Source: Melioribacteraceae bacterium (GTDB lineage: Bacteria > Bacteroidota > Ignavibacteria > Ignavibacteriales > Melioribacteraceae). From it: 18,594 bases of DNA. The stretch spans positions 1 to 18,594 of the forward strand of contig JALSTL010000041.1 in assembly GCA_026983755.1 (NCBI GenBank), written 5' to 3'. The position numbers were made by a program, and so were the translations under genes. The notes below the pieces were generated by a model that was not told the origin of the DNA, made no database searches, and was given only the letters and a program-made list of their open reading frames with translations. Within the stretch, counting starts at the first letter, position 1. Each line of letters starts with the position of its first letter. This document shows positions 6,418 through 14,158 of this stretch, piece by piece.

Positions 6418-8850
6418 TTACTTTAAAAGAATCATTTTTTTAGCATCAAAAAAACTATCTTTATCCGGATTTAGCGGAATAGCTGTAATACTATAAACAT
6501 AAACTCCACTTGCTAAATTCGAAGCATAAAAACTTTTCCGGTAATAACCGGCAGTAAGAATTTCGTTTACCAGCTCTTTAATTTTTTGACCGGTTACACT
6601 ATAAACGGTTAACTTCACATAAGCTTCTTCCTGAATAGTAAACGGAATTACTACAAGCGGATTAAAAGGATTCGGGTAACTTTGTTCTAATTTATATTCC
6701 GGCATATTTTCATTAACATTAACATCCGCCTCTAAGGAATCCGGTTTAATTATATATGCAACAACCTCTAAAGGTTTAAGCGAAAGATTTAATGAAAACG
6801 AATTTTCTTTTTGTCCAATATAAGTTATATTATTTTCAGTTATTTTTTCCAAATTTAATTTTCCGAAAGCTTCATAATCGGATCCATCAAATTGAAAAGA
6901 AAAATTAAGAACACTATTCATAGAAGCATTTGAAAAAACTAAAGCAATTTTATTATCATCTTTATTTTGCCAAACCGAATGTTGAAGTGCCGATATTGTA
7001 ACATCAACATTTTCACCATAATCAATCCATGTAGAAGTTATATTAGGAATAGTTCCCTTTATTTTTAATTGTCTTAGCATTCTGCCAAATGATAAAAAAT
7101 CTTTTAGTTTATATCGCAAAGTAGCAAGCTGCTTTAAGAATGGTTTCGCAACATCTGCATTTGGGTCAGATACAATCCACGTACTTGCACGTCCCGGTTG
7201 AATTCCAAAAGCAAATCCTTGAGAAAGTTTACAATAATATGCCGGATTATGATATTCATCCGTACCGGTTTTTATTCCAATCAATTGAACTTTTCCGGCA
7301 TAAACTGCAGAAAAAGCAGGCACAAGATTATTTGTTGTCCAACCTTCCACTAAAAAGCCATCAACTTCGTCAGCCAAATAATCGCAACCACCTTCAACGG
7401 TTACAAATTTATCAATTGGTAAGGCAGTATGAATTTTTTCAAACATTTCATTGTATCCTTCTCTCCACCAACTACCGCCACCCAATGTGTGATTATGTTT
7501 TGCATCCATACATTGATTGGGAGTTGCCGCACAAACCTGATCCAAATAAATAGCCGAGCAACCTATTCTGTTTGTAAGTTGTTCCGAAGCATCTACTAAT
7601 ATATTTTGCCATGGTTTTTGTGTAGGACACATTACTGCAAATGTATTACCATTAAAATTTTGTACGTAAACATTACCGAGTAAATCTTTTGTGGCAAACG
7701 GGTATCCGTCAGTTCGATAATTTGGTAAATCCATGTCAAACAATCTACCATTAATATATGGCATAATAAAAATGCTACTGTCTTGTTGTATTTTTTTTAC
7801 TAACTTATCCATCCCCGATAGTTCCGGGAAATAGTTGGGATAGTCATTGTCAAAATCCAAATAATTCCATTGATACCAGTGAATACCTACCTTACACACA
7901 TTAAAATAATTTGCAAAAGTTTTAAACTCGTCTTCAATTTCCGACAATGAATAATTCGGTTCGGAAGCATAATATGCCCAAATACCAATTCCACCAATAT
8001 TTTTTTGTCTTATGGTTCTGTTTAAATTATTTTTTGGCCAATAATCAGCTTTATTAGATACCCAATTTCTATAAATTTGCGAAGCGTCAAACCAATTACC
8101 CTCAAATAATGATAACTGAAAAACACCGGACATTTCCCAATCATTTTCTTTTAACGATTTATTCGGTATGGGAATTATATTCTCATATTTAATTCCACCA
8201 TCTTCAGCTTTTGTTACAAAGGTTTTTAAGGATGCTTTCGGATCGTGCGTACCAAAATAAATTCCATAATTATTGTTATAATACGCTGAAAATTGCATAG
8301 AAGCATCCCACCCTAAAGGATAAATTAATTTGGAATTTATATGATTGGAATTTGGATTTTTAATTAACTGTCCTGAATAATGAGGCAATAGAAAATAATC
8401 ATCTCCGCCGGATTTAATATTAAATTGAGGAAATATAACTTCATTTAATGTATTATTACCTATGCCTGTAACCGAAATATCCCAATCGGAAGAATTATTT
8501 GCAGTTCTTATTGTTATTGTTACCGTTAAAGTATTGGAAAAGTTTGGATTTATTGGCTTTTTAAAAAGAAGTTTATAATCTGAAATATTATTTTGTATGG
8601 CAACACTATTCCAACCTATTTCCGATGATATTTTTTCACCGCTAACTTCCAGAGTAAAAATATTTTTTGAAGATGAAGTATTTAATAATTCCAACGTCCC
8701 TTTATTTATACTTGAAAGTTCAATACCGTTTTTAAGTTTTGTAAATGTTATACTAAGCTCTTCCGCTTGAATAACTACTTGACTAAAAACTATATTAGTT
8801 AAGAAAAACAGATGTACGACTATTAATATTTTAATCTTTTTTATATCCAT
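6418..8850 (-). CDS. T9SS-sorted glycoside-hydrolase candidate (DUF6259-like TIM barrel)
   Basis: About 810 residues. A signal peptide (IKILIVVHLFFLTNIVFSQ) is followed by a beta-sandwich-like N-terminal region (to about residue 265), then a probable (beta/alpha)8 barrel with VGIHWYQWNYLDFDNDYP, IFIMPYINGRLFD, AIYLDQVCAATPNQC, HNHTLGGGSWWREGYNEM, VTVEGGCDYL and DGFLVEGW. This arrangement recalls DUF6259 proteins, a group linked to retaining alpha-glycosidase folds. Candidate catalytic acids are Asp 439 (YLDQ) and Glu 488 (VEGG), numbered from a TTG at 8856; both are inference. A C-terminal beta domain and a T9SS sorting domain (about 725-812: LEQSYPNPFNPLVVIPFTI to KMILLK) follow. I chose the ATG at 8850; the in-frame TTG at 8856 is possible because AAGG lies 6 nt before it. 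The esterase gene begins 69 bp after the stop, so the two are probably cotranscribed. Substrate is unknown. Confidence 0.75.
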   Translation of the reverse strand: MDIKKIKILIVVHLFFLTNIVFSQVVIQAEELSITFTKLKNGIELSSINKGTLELLNTSSSKNIFTLEVSGEKISSEIGWNSVAIQNNISDYKLLFKKPINPNFSNTLTVTITIRTANNSSDWDISVTGIGNNTLNEVIFPQFNIKSGGDDYFLLPHYSGQLIKNPNSNHINSKLIYPLGWDASMQFSAYYNNNYGIYFGTHDPKASLKTFVTKAEDGGIKYENIIPIPNKSLKENDWEMSGVFQLSLFEGNWFDASQIYRNWVSNKADYWPKNNLNRTIRQKNIGGIGIWAYYASEPNYSLSEIEDEFKTFANYFNVCKVGIHWYQWNYLDFDNDYPNYFPELSGMDKLVKKIQQDSSIFIMPYINGRLFDMDLPNYRTDGYPFATKDLLGNVYVQNFNGNTFAVMCPTQKPWQNILVDASEQLTNRIGCSAIYLDQVCAATPNQCMDAKHNHTLGGGSWWREGYNEMFEKIHTALPIDKFVTVEGGCDYLADEVDGFLVEGWTTNNLVPAFSAVYAGKVQLIGIKTGTDEYHNPAYYCKLSQGFAFGIQPGRASTWIVSDPNADVAKPFLKQLATLRYKLKDFLSFGRMLRQLKIKGTIPNITSTWIDYGENVDVTISALQHSVWQNKDDNKIALVFSNASMNSVLNFSFQFDGSDYEAFGKLNLEKITENNITYIGQKENSFSLNLSLKPLEVVAYIIKPDSLEADVNVNENMPEYKLEQSYPNPFNPLVVIPFTIQEEAYVKLTVYSVTGQKIKELVNEILTAGYYRKSFYASNLASGVYVYSITAIPLNPDKDSFFDAKKMILLK

Positions 8851-9090
8851 ATTCAAATAGTTGCCTTGCTAAAAATTTCTAATTTTATCTCCTAACAAGA
8901 TAGTAGTTTTATACAAAGGACTTATTTTATTCCACCCCCTAACCGCTCTTGTTTAGTACCTATTACTATTGCAACAACAAGTATATAATTGAAACAAATT
9001 GGTGATCAGCGATCGGAAAACAAAACTTAGTATATGTCATTACTAATACGTTTTTTGTGAGAAATTTCTAAGCTATATTTGGGTTTTGAG

Positions 9091-9120
9091 ATCTCTCATT
9101 CGCCACGGCGAATTCGAGAT
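9091..9120. repeat. Small palindromic repeat
   Basis: Hairpin ATCTC-TC-ATTCGCC-AC-GGCGAAT-TC-GAGAT: two perfect stems separated by a symmetric TC/TC bulge. It is followed by GACAATTTTG. It is much more G+C-rich than its surroundings and resembles the short palindromes scattered through intergenic regions of many bacteria. Only one copy is in this window, so dispersal is inferred. Confidence 0.5.
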
Positions 9121-9163
9121 GACAATTTTGTGGAATCCGAAAATCACTGTATTCTATTATAGT

Positions 9164-9198
9164 AAAAAAATCCCATATGAACCAATGTTCATATGGGA
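9164..9198 (-). terminator. Intrinsic terminator of the receptor/CBM operon
   Basis: Perfect 12-bp stem TCCCATATGAAC (9171-9182) / GTTCATATGGGA (9187-9198) with a CAAT loop, followed on the minus strand by seven T residues (9164-9170). It lies 54 nt after the stop codon at 9252. Confidence 0.92.
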
Positions 9199-9251
9199 AG
9201 TTTTTAACTTAAACATTCACAAAAAGGTAATTGTGAAAAGATAATCAGTTA

Positions 9252-12200
9252 TTATTTCATTAATAACATTTTTCTTACGGAAACAAAATTTCCGGCTTGC
9301 AGTCTGTATATATACATTCCGCTAGCTAAGTTTCCGGCATTGAAATTAACAATATGATTTCCGGCAACCATTTTACCATTAACCAATTCCATAACCTTTT
9401 GACCGAGAATATTATAGACACTTAATTGTACATCGGATGTTTTTGGTAAAGCAAAACTAATTACGGTTGTTGGGTTAAACGGATTCGGATAGTTTTGATT
9501 AAGGGCATACACCTTAGGAAGCATATCCTCTTTTTTAACACCAACTACATAACCATCCAATTCAATCAGATGTACGGCATCAAACCATATATCAACATCT
9601 TTTACGCTTGCCGTACCAAGATTAAAACCGAAAGTAACATTTGTATCTGTTACAGCACAATCAAAAGTATCAACAACCGTTAACATTTCGTCAGCAACTA
9701 ATGATATATCTTTCGAATAAATATTTCCAAAATCACCGTGTCGTTTTTGAATTACAGCCGAAATACCGGTAATGTCTTTATTAGCTTTAATCATAAACTG
9801 AACATGGTAACCCTTATCTTTTTTTACTCCGGCACCTAAATCTAATTGACGGAATTGTATTTTCCAGCTATCATCGGCACCGGTAAAAACATTGTTAATA
9901 TGTACAAGTCCGCTTTTTTCACCTTCCAAAGCACTTGATTCGTCAAGTGAAAGTGTAGCATAACTTTGTACGGTTTTACTTAAATCCCATTTATCAAGCC
10001 CATCATTAAAATAATTATTGCTTAATAAATCAGTTCCTTCCGGCAAAGGGGGTTCTGCTATACTATCATTCACAAACGGAGAATCTGTTACCCAGTTGCT
10101 TGTGTCCATGTTGCCAAGTTTTCCGTTGTTATCTCCACCTGCTCTATCTATTACAGTACTATCACTACCATTATTAAAGTCGTAATAAACAACTAAACCA
10201 TTTTCCGTTCCGGTCAATTCTACATCTTTGGCTTCATTTATTTCAGCTTCTGTTCGTGCTACATCCCATAAACGGATTTCATCAATTATACCTGCAAAAT
10301 TGTATGACGTGTGTGGTTGTTTGTAGGAACCAATTAAAAATCTGTTTGATGTACCGGCATCTGCACCTGGAGCATCAATTTCTTTAACTCCATCTAAATA
10401 TACTGTAACATTTGCTGCAGTTCTTACATATGCAATATGATACCATTTACCCACTACTAGGGAAGTAGTCCCGGCAACGTAATTTCCATCGGCTTGTACT
10501 TTCAGATTATTACCATTAACAAATAATTGAGCACCAAGACGCATTAAATGCTCTTCTCCACCTGGAGCATTAAAATTAGCAAATTTAAACCAACCTTCCA
10601 TTGTCCAATCATCTCCACTTACTATATCAGTAGTATCAGTTGTAACAACATATTCATCACGTGGTTCACTTAAATTAAATGCTAATGCTTTCGAATTACT
10701 TGGTTCAACTTCTTTTATTTCAACAAGATGAATATCATCAAGCCATATTTTAATACTATCACTCTCAACACCGGCAAAATCTATTGAGAAAAATACATCA
10801 GGATCGGTAAAATCTGCAGTAAATGTTGTTTCGTACATTACCGCCGTATCGGCATCAACTTTTACTTGTCCCCATATTCCATTATAATACTTATTGGTTG
10901 CAACAGTATCATAAAAAGCCCACCAAATTGCATTACCTTGAATTGCCTTTGTTGATTTAAGTGTAAAGCGAATGTAATATTCTTTTCCGTTCTCTATTGC
11001 CACTTGTTGATTTAAAGAAATTCTACCACTTGGGTAACCTTTATAAGCTGTAACAATATCAACTAAACCACTATTAGGACCATTAAGAACAGAATTGTCA
11101 TCTAATTGATAACTAGCATTTGCAGAATCCAAGCTATAGAAATTCCAGTTACTTAAGCCATCGTTAAAACCTGTATTTGTTAATAATTCCGTTCCTTCCG
11201 GCAGCGGCGGTTCTTCATCATCCAACTGTAATTCTATAAGGTGTATATCATCGAGCCAAATTTTTATACTATCACTCTCAACCCCTGCAAAGTCTATTGA
11301 AAAGAATACATCAGGATCAGTAAAATCTGCAGTAAATGTTGTTTCGTACATTACAGTTGTATCGGCATCAATTTGTACTTGCCCCCACATTCCGTTATAA
11401 TAGCTATTGGTTTCAACATTATCGTAAAATGCCCACCATATTGCATTGCCTTGTATTGGTTTATCGGATCTGACTTTAAATCTTATAAAGTACTTTTTAC
11501 CTTCTTTAATATCAACAACTGTATTCAATGAAATTCTACCACTTGGATATCCTTTGTAAGCATGTACAATATCTACCATTACACTGTTGGCACCTCTTAT
11601 AACTCCTTCAGTATCTAATTTATAATCGGCATATCCCGAATCTAAACTATAAAAATTCCAACCGGTTAAACCATTTACAAAATCAGTATTGCTAATAAGT
11701 TCTGTTCCTCGCGGTAATGGTTCTTCATCCGGGTCATCTACAACTTTTGTGATGCTAACATCATCTACCCAAATTTCAAGATCGTCACTTTGAATTCCGG
11801 CAAAATCTAAAGAGAATAATACATCGGGATCTGTAAAATCAGCTGTCCATGTAGCTGTGTATTCTATTGTAGTATCAGCATCTAATTTAACTTGTCCCCA
11901 ATTTCCGCTATAGTAGTCATTAGTTTCCAAAGTATCGTAAAATGCCCACCAAATTGCATTACCTTGTATTGGTTTTGTTGATCTTAATTTAAATGAAATT
12001 GTGTATTCTACTCCACTTTCAATATTCACAACCGTATTTAATGAAATTCTCCCGCTGGGATATCCTTGATATGATGTATCAATTTTTACTTTAGCACTAT
12101 TTGTTCCTGTAATAACACTGTTTTCGTCCAAAGAATAACTTGCATAGTTAGGGTTCAAACTATAAAAATTCCATCCTGTTAATCCGTCATCAAAACCGCC

Positions 12201-12287
12201 ATTACTTACCAATTCCATTTCTGTTTGTGCAAAACTTAATGAAAAGCTAAGTAAAAGAAATAAAATTGTTAAAAATATTTTTTTCAT
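9252..12287 (-). CDS. T9SS-sorted multi-domain carbohydrate-binding protein (4 CBM-like domains + LamG)
   Basis: 1011 residues. A signal peptide (residues 1-21, ends LSFAQ) is followed by three tandem jelly-roll domains of 171 residues (about 24-194, 195-365, 366-530), each opening with xELxxNxxFxxGLxxWNFYS and containing GYPSGRISLN, IQGNAIWWAFYD, DFTDPDVxFSxDFAG and IWxDD. This pattern fits CBM4/9-type carbohydrate-binding modules. Next is a LamG/concanavalin-like domain (about 535-735: WTMEGWFKF, GKWYHIAYVR, VTVYLDGV, GIIDEIRLWDVART), then a diverged fourth CBM-like domain (about 752-910), then a T9SS sorting domain (about 925-1011: LNQNYPNPFNPTTVISFALP to KMLLMK). Acidic and proline-rich linkers (DDPDEEPLPRG, DDEEPPLPEG) separate modules. 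No catalytic domain is seen, so the inferred role is to hold polysaccharide at the cell surface. AAGGAG lies 5 nt before the ATG (12293-12298). Last gene of the operon, followed by a terminator. Confidence 0.85.
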   Translation of the reverse strand: MKKIFLTILFLLLSFSLSFAQTEMELVSNGGFDDGLTGWNFYSLNPNYASYSLDENSVITGTNSAKVKIDTSYQGYPSGRISLNTVVNIESGVEYTISFKLRSTKPIQGNAIWWAFYDTLETNDYYSGNWGQVKLDADTTIEYTATWTADFTDPDVLFSLDFAGIQSDDLEIWVDDVSITKVVDDPDEEPLPRGTELISNTDFVNGLTGWNFYSLDSGYADYKLDTEGVIRGANSVMVDIVHAYKGYPSGRISLNTVVDIKEGKKYFIRFKVRSDKPIQGNAIWWAFYDNVETNSYYNGMWGQVQIDADTTVMYETTFTADFTDPDVFFSIDFAGVESDSIKIWLDDIHLIELQLDDEEPPLPEGTELLTNTGFNDGLSNWNFYSLDSANASYQLDDNSVLNGPNSGLVDIVTAYKGYPSGRISLNQQVAIENGKEYYIRFTLKSTKAIQGNAIWWAFYDTVATNKYYNGIWGQVKVDADTAVMYETTFTADFTDPDVFFSIDFAGVESDSIKIWLDDIHLVEIKEVEPSNSKALAFNLSEPRDEYVVTTDTTDIVSGDDWTMEGWFKFANFNAPGGEEHLMRLGAQLFVNGNNLKVQADGNYVAGTTSLVVGKWYHIAYVRTAANVTVYLDGVKEIDAPGADAGTSNRFLIGSYKQPHTSYNFAGIIDEIRLWDVARTEAEINEAKDVELTGTENGLVVYYDFNNGSDSTVIDRAGGDNNGKLGNMDTSNWVTDSPFVNDSIAEPPLPEGTDLLSNNYFNDGLDKWDLSKTVQSYATLSLDESSALEGEKSGLVHINNVFTGADDSWKIQFRQLDLGAGVKKDKGYHVQFMIKANKDITGISAVIQKRHGDFGNIYSKDISLVADEMLTVVDTFDCAVTDTNVTFGFNLGTASVKDVDIWFDAVHLIELDGYVVGVKKEDMLPKVYALNQNYPNPFNPTTVISFALPKTSDVQLSVYNILGQKVMELVNGKMVAGNHIVNFNAGNLASGMYIYRLQAGNFVSVRKMLLMK
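10698..12218 (-). repeat. Three tandem in-frame 513-bp domain repeats
   Basis: Internal repeats of the multi-CBM gene: 11706-12218, 11193-11705 and 10698-11192. The period is exactly 171 codons. Repeats two and three are closest; the 45-nt stretches beginning near 10797 and 11310 differ at one position, whereas repeat one is more diverged. This points to a recent duplication or gene conversion between copies two and three. Confidence 0.85.
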
Positions 12288-12344
12288 AGCAACTCCTTTA
12301 TGTAATATTTATAAAAACTATAAATCATGTTCTAACTTTTTGTT

Positions 12345-12377
12345 GTCGGATTTCAGATATGATACATGAAATCCGAC
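12345..12377. other. Intercistronic hairpin
   Basis: Perfect 11-bp inverted repeat GTCGGATTTCA (12345-12355) / TGAAATCCGAC (12367-12377) with an 11-nt loop, in the 100-bp gap between the beta-helix gene and the multi-CBM gene. On the minus strand the stem is followed by AACAAAAAG, not a T-run. It is therefore more likely an mRNA-stabilising or processing hairpin, or a dispersed palindrome, than a terminator. Confidence 0.5.
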
Positions 12378-12387
12378 GATAAGACTT

Positions 12388-14121
12388 CTATTTTAATAAT
12401 GTCATTTTTCTAATTTGCGAATAATTACTTGATTGTAATTTGTAGAAATAAATTCCTGAAGTTAAATTACTTGCATCAAATTGATATTTATACGAACCCG
12501 CCGAAAGTTTTTCGCTTACCAGTGTTGCAACTTTTTGTCCTAAAACATTATAAACTGCAAGTGTAGTATTCCCCGCAACAGGAATAGAGAAACTAATCTC
12601 TGTTGTCGGGTTAAACGGATTTGGATAGTTTTGTGATAATTTGTAATTACTAGGAACTGATTGTCTAGGATCTTTTTTAACTCCGGTTAATAACCACTCG
12701 GCTTTTTTATCAGGATACCAATTTAAATCACCGGCAGGAAAGTTACCTTCCGCATGTGTTAAAACATCGGTATTTGTATAAGTTAAGTCCAGAGACAATG
12801 GCCAATTTAAGTCAAATAATTTCCCGGGTCCATCAGGGTTGTAGTAACGCTCGTCAACATTCAAAGTTGTCCAACCGACTTTTCTGTATTCTTTTACAAA
12901 CGGAATTTCTTTTGCTAAAACTGCGGCACCCATAGTAGCATCAAAACCGGGGTCTAACTCTACATTATTTTCTTGAACTAAATACGGATAATGTTCTTTA
13001 TCCGTAAACATAGAATCTGTAATGTGGTTTATCCAAGTTACAGGATATATTTTACCCGAATAACCTTGGTCAATATCTTTCTGACTTGTATTATTAGCCC
13101 AATAATCTCTAATTGTTTGTGACCAATAATATACATTGTTTTTTGCTTCCACTTTACGATCCGATTCTTCCATTCTATGATCTGCTAAAGTTTGAGGGTC
13201 AACTAAATTAAGTTTTAGAATACTGGCATGTCCATGTCTTGGAGTTCCTTTATCCCAATGTCCGTTAACATATTCCCACTCGGTTTCGCCTACAGTTTGA
13301 TAGTCGTAAAATAAATTATCATTAAACTTTGCATTTGTTAAATAAGGAAGCCATAAAGCGGCAATACTCATATTATACATTGTGTTATGACTAAATTCTA
13401 TGTAATCCACAAATTCCCATGAGAGGAAATTATTATCTCCGTTATTAAAAAACGTATTGTTAACAAACTTAATTGTATCGTTATATGCTGTTTTAACAGT
13501 ATTGCTATAAGTACCGCCGCCGCCAACACTGGTAAGATGAATATTGTTGAAGAATATATTATTAGTAAAATAATATGAACATCTATCGGTATATCTTGGT
13601 TGAAGTACACTTCCGCTAAAACCTAAAGCTATACAATTATCCATTTCAAATCTGTGATAAGCTCCTTCCAAAAAAATTAACCATTGAGTTCTGGCAACAA
13701 AATTTTCATCAAAAGGAATTGCCGAAAATATAATATTTTGAAATTTTATATTTGTACTATCATCAATAAGATAAAACAATGGAGATATGAAGCTACCTTG
13801 AGCATCTTTACCTACAATAACCATAGGTGGGCGTGTAGGATTACTCGGGTCATCCGGTAACGCATCCAAAGTAAAATTAAAATCAATTCGCATTTGTTCA
13901 TTAATATCATAAATTTTGCCTCTTTCCAATCTGTAAATTGCATTTGGATGTGCTCTTTCACCGGTTTCAGTTGTATCACCCATAACAAATTTGTTAATAA
14001 CACCAAAATAATCACCGTTAATGTTATCCGGAATTAATACAACTTCCTGTGCCAAAAGTATATTTGGCAAAAACAGCAGAACAAATAATAAGCTAAAAAT
14101 TATTGTACCTTTTCTTTTCAT
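12388..14121 (-). CDS. T9SS-sorted parallel beta-helix protein, candidate polysaccharide lyase
   Basis: 577 residues. A signal peptide (KGTIIFSLLFVLLFLPNILLAQ, about residues 4-25, cut after LLAQ) is followed by a stretch beginning VVLIPDNINGDYFGVINKFV and AIYRLERGKIYDIN. Repeated short beta strands with N-ladders follow (IKFQNIIF, FEMDNCIALGF, YYFTNNIFFNN, IKFVNNTFFNNG, IEFSHNTMYNM, AKFNDNLFYDY, about residues 125-275), the pattern of right-handed beta-helix lyases and related binding proteins. About residues 490-577 form a T9SS type A sorting domain (LSQNYPNPFNPTTEISFSIP to KMTLLK), so it should be exported and attached to the cell surface. Start: ATG with AAGGAT 9 nt upstream (14131-14136). 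It sits between the receptor and the multi-CBM gene in one operon. I do not recognise catalytic residues with confidence; it could be a lyase or a glycan-binding protein. Confidence 0.8.
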   Translation of the reverse strand: MKRKGTIIFSLLFVLLFLPNILLAQEVVLIPDNINGDYFGVINKFVMGDTTETGERAHPNAIYRLERGKIYDINEQMRIDFNFTLDALPDDPSNPTRPPMVIVGKDAQGSFISPLFYLIDDSTNIKFQNIIFSAIPFDENFVARTQWLIFLEGAYHRFEMDNCIALGFSGSVLQPRYTDRCSYYFTNNIFFNNIHLTSVGGGGTYSNTVKTAYNDTIKFVNNTFFNNGDNNFLSWEFVDYIEFSHNTMYNMSIAALWLPYLTNAKFNDNLFYDYQTVGETEWEYVNGHWDKGTPRHGHASILKLNLVDPQTLADHRMEESDRKVEAKNNVYYWSQTIRDYWANNTSQKDIDQGYSGKIYPVTWINHITDSMFTDKEHYPYLVQENNVELDPGFDATMGAAVLAKEIPFVKEYRKVGWTTLNVDERYYNPDGPGKLFDLNWPLSLDLTYTNTDVLTHAEGNFPAGDLNWYPDKKAEWLLTGVKKDPRQSVPSNYKLSQNYPNPFNPTTEISFSIPVAGNTTLAVYNVLGQKVATLVSEKLSAGSYKYQFDASNLTSGIYFYKLQSSNYSQIRKMTLLK

Positions 14122-14158
14122 AATAATACCATCCTTGTTTTTGTTGAAATTATAGTTG

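Larger units (their letters stand above)
8851..9251. other. Intergenic region between the CBM gene and the DUF6259-like gene
   Basis: About 400 bases. It holds the operon terminator and the small palindrome described separately. The remainder (8851-9063) should carry the minus-strand promoter for the DUF6259-like gene, but I see no convincing -35/-10 pair and no copy of the ROK-type operator. An AGGAG (plus-strand CTCCT near 8890) has no start codon at a useful distance. Confidence 0.5.

Noticed and set aside
7140..7553. 137-codon open frame on the plus strand
   Set aside because: It lies wholly antisense to the DUF6259-like barrel, whose motifs and sorting domain are clear.
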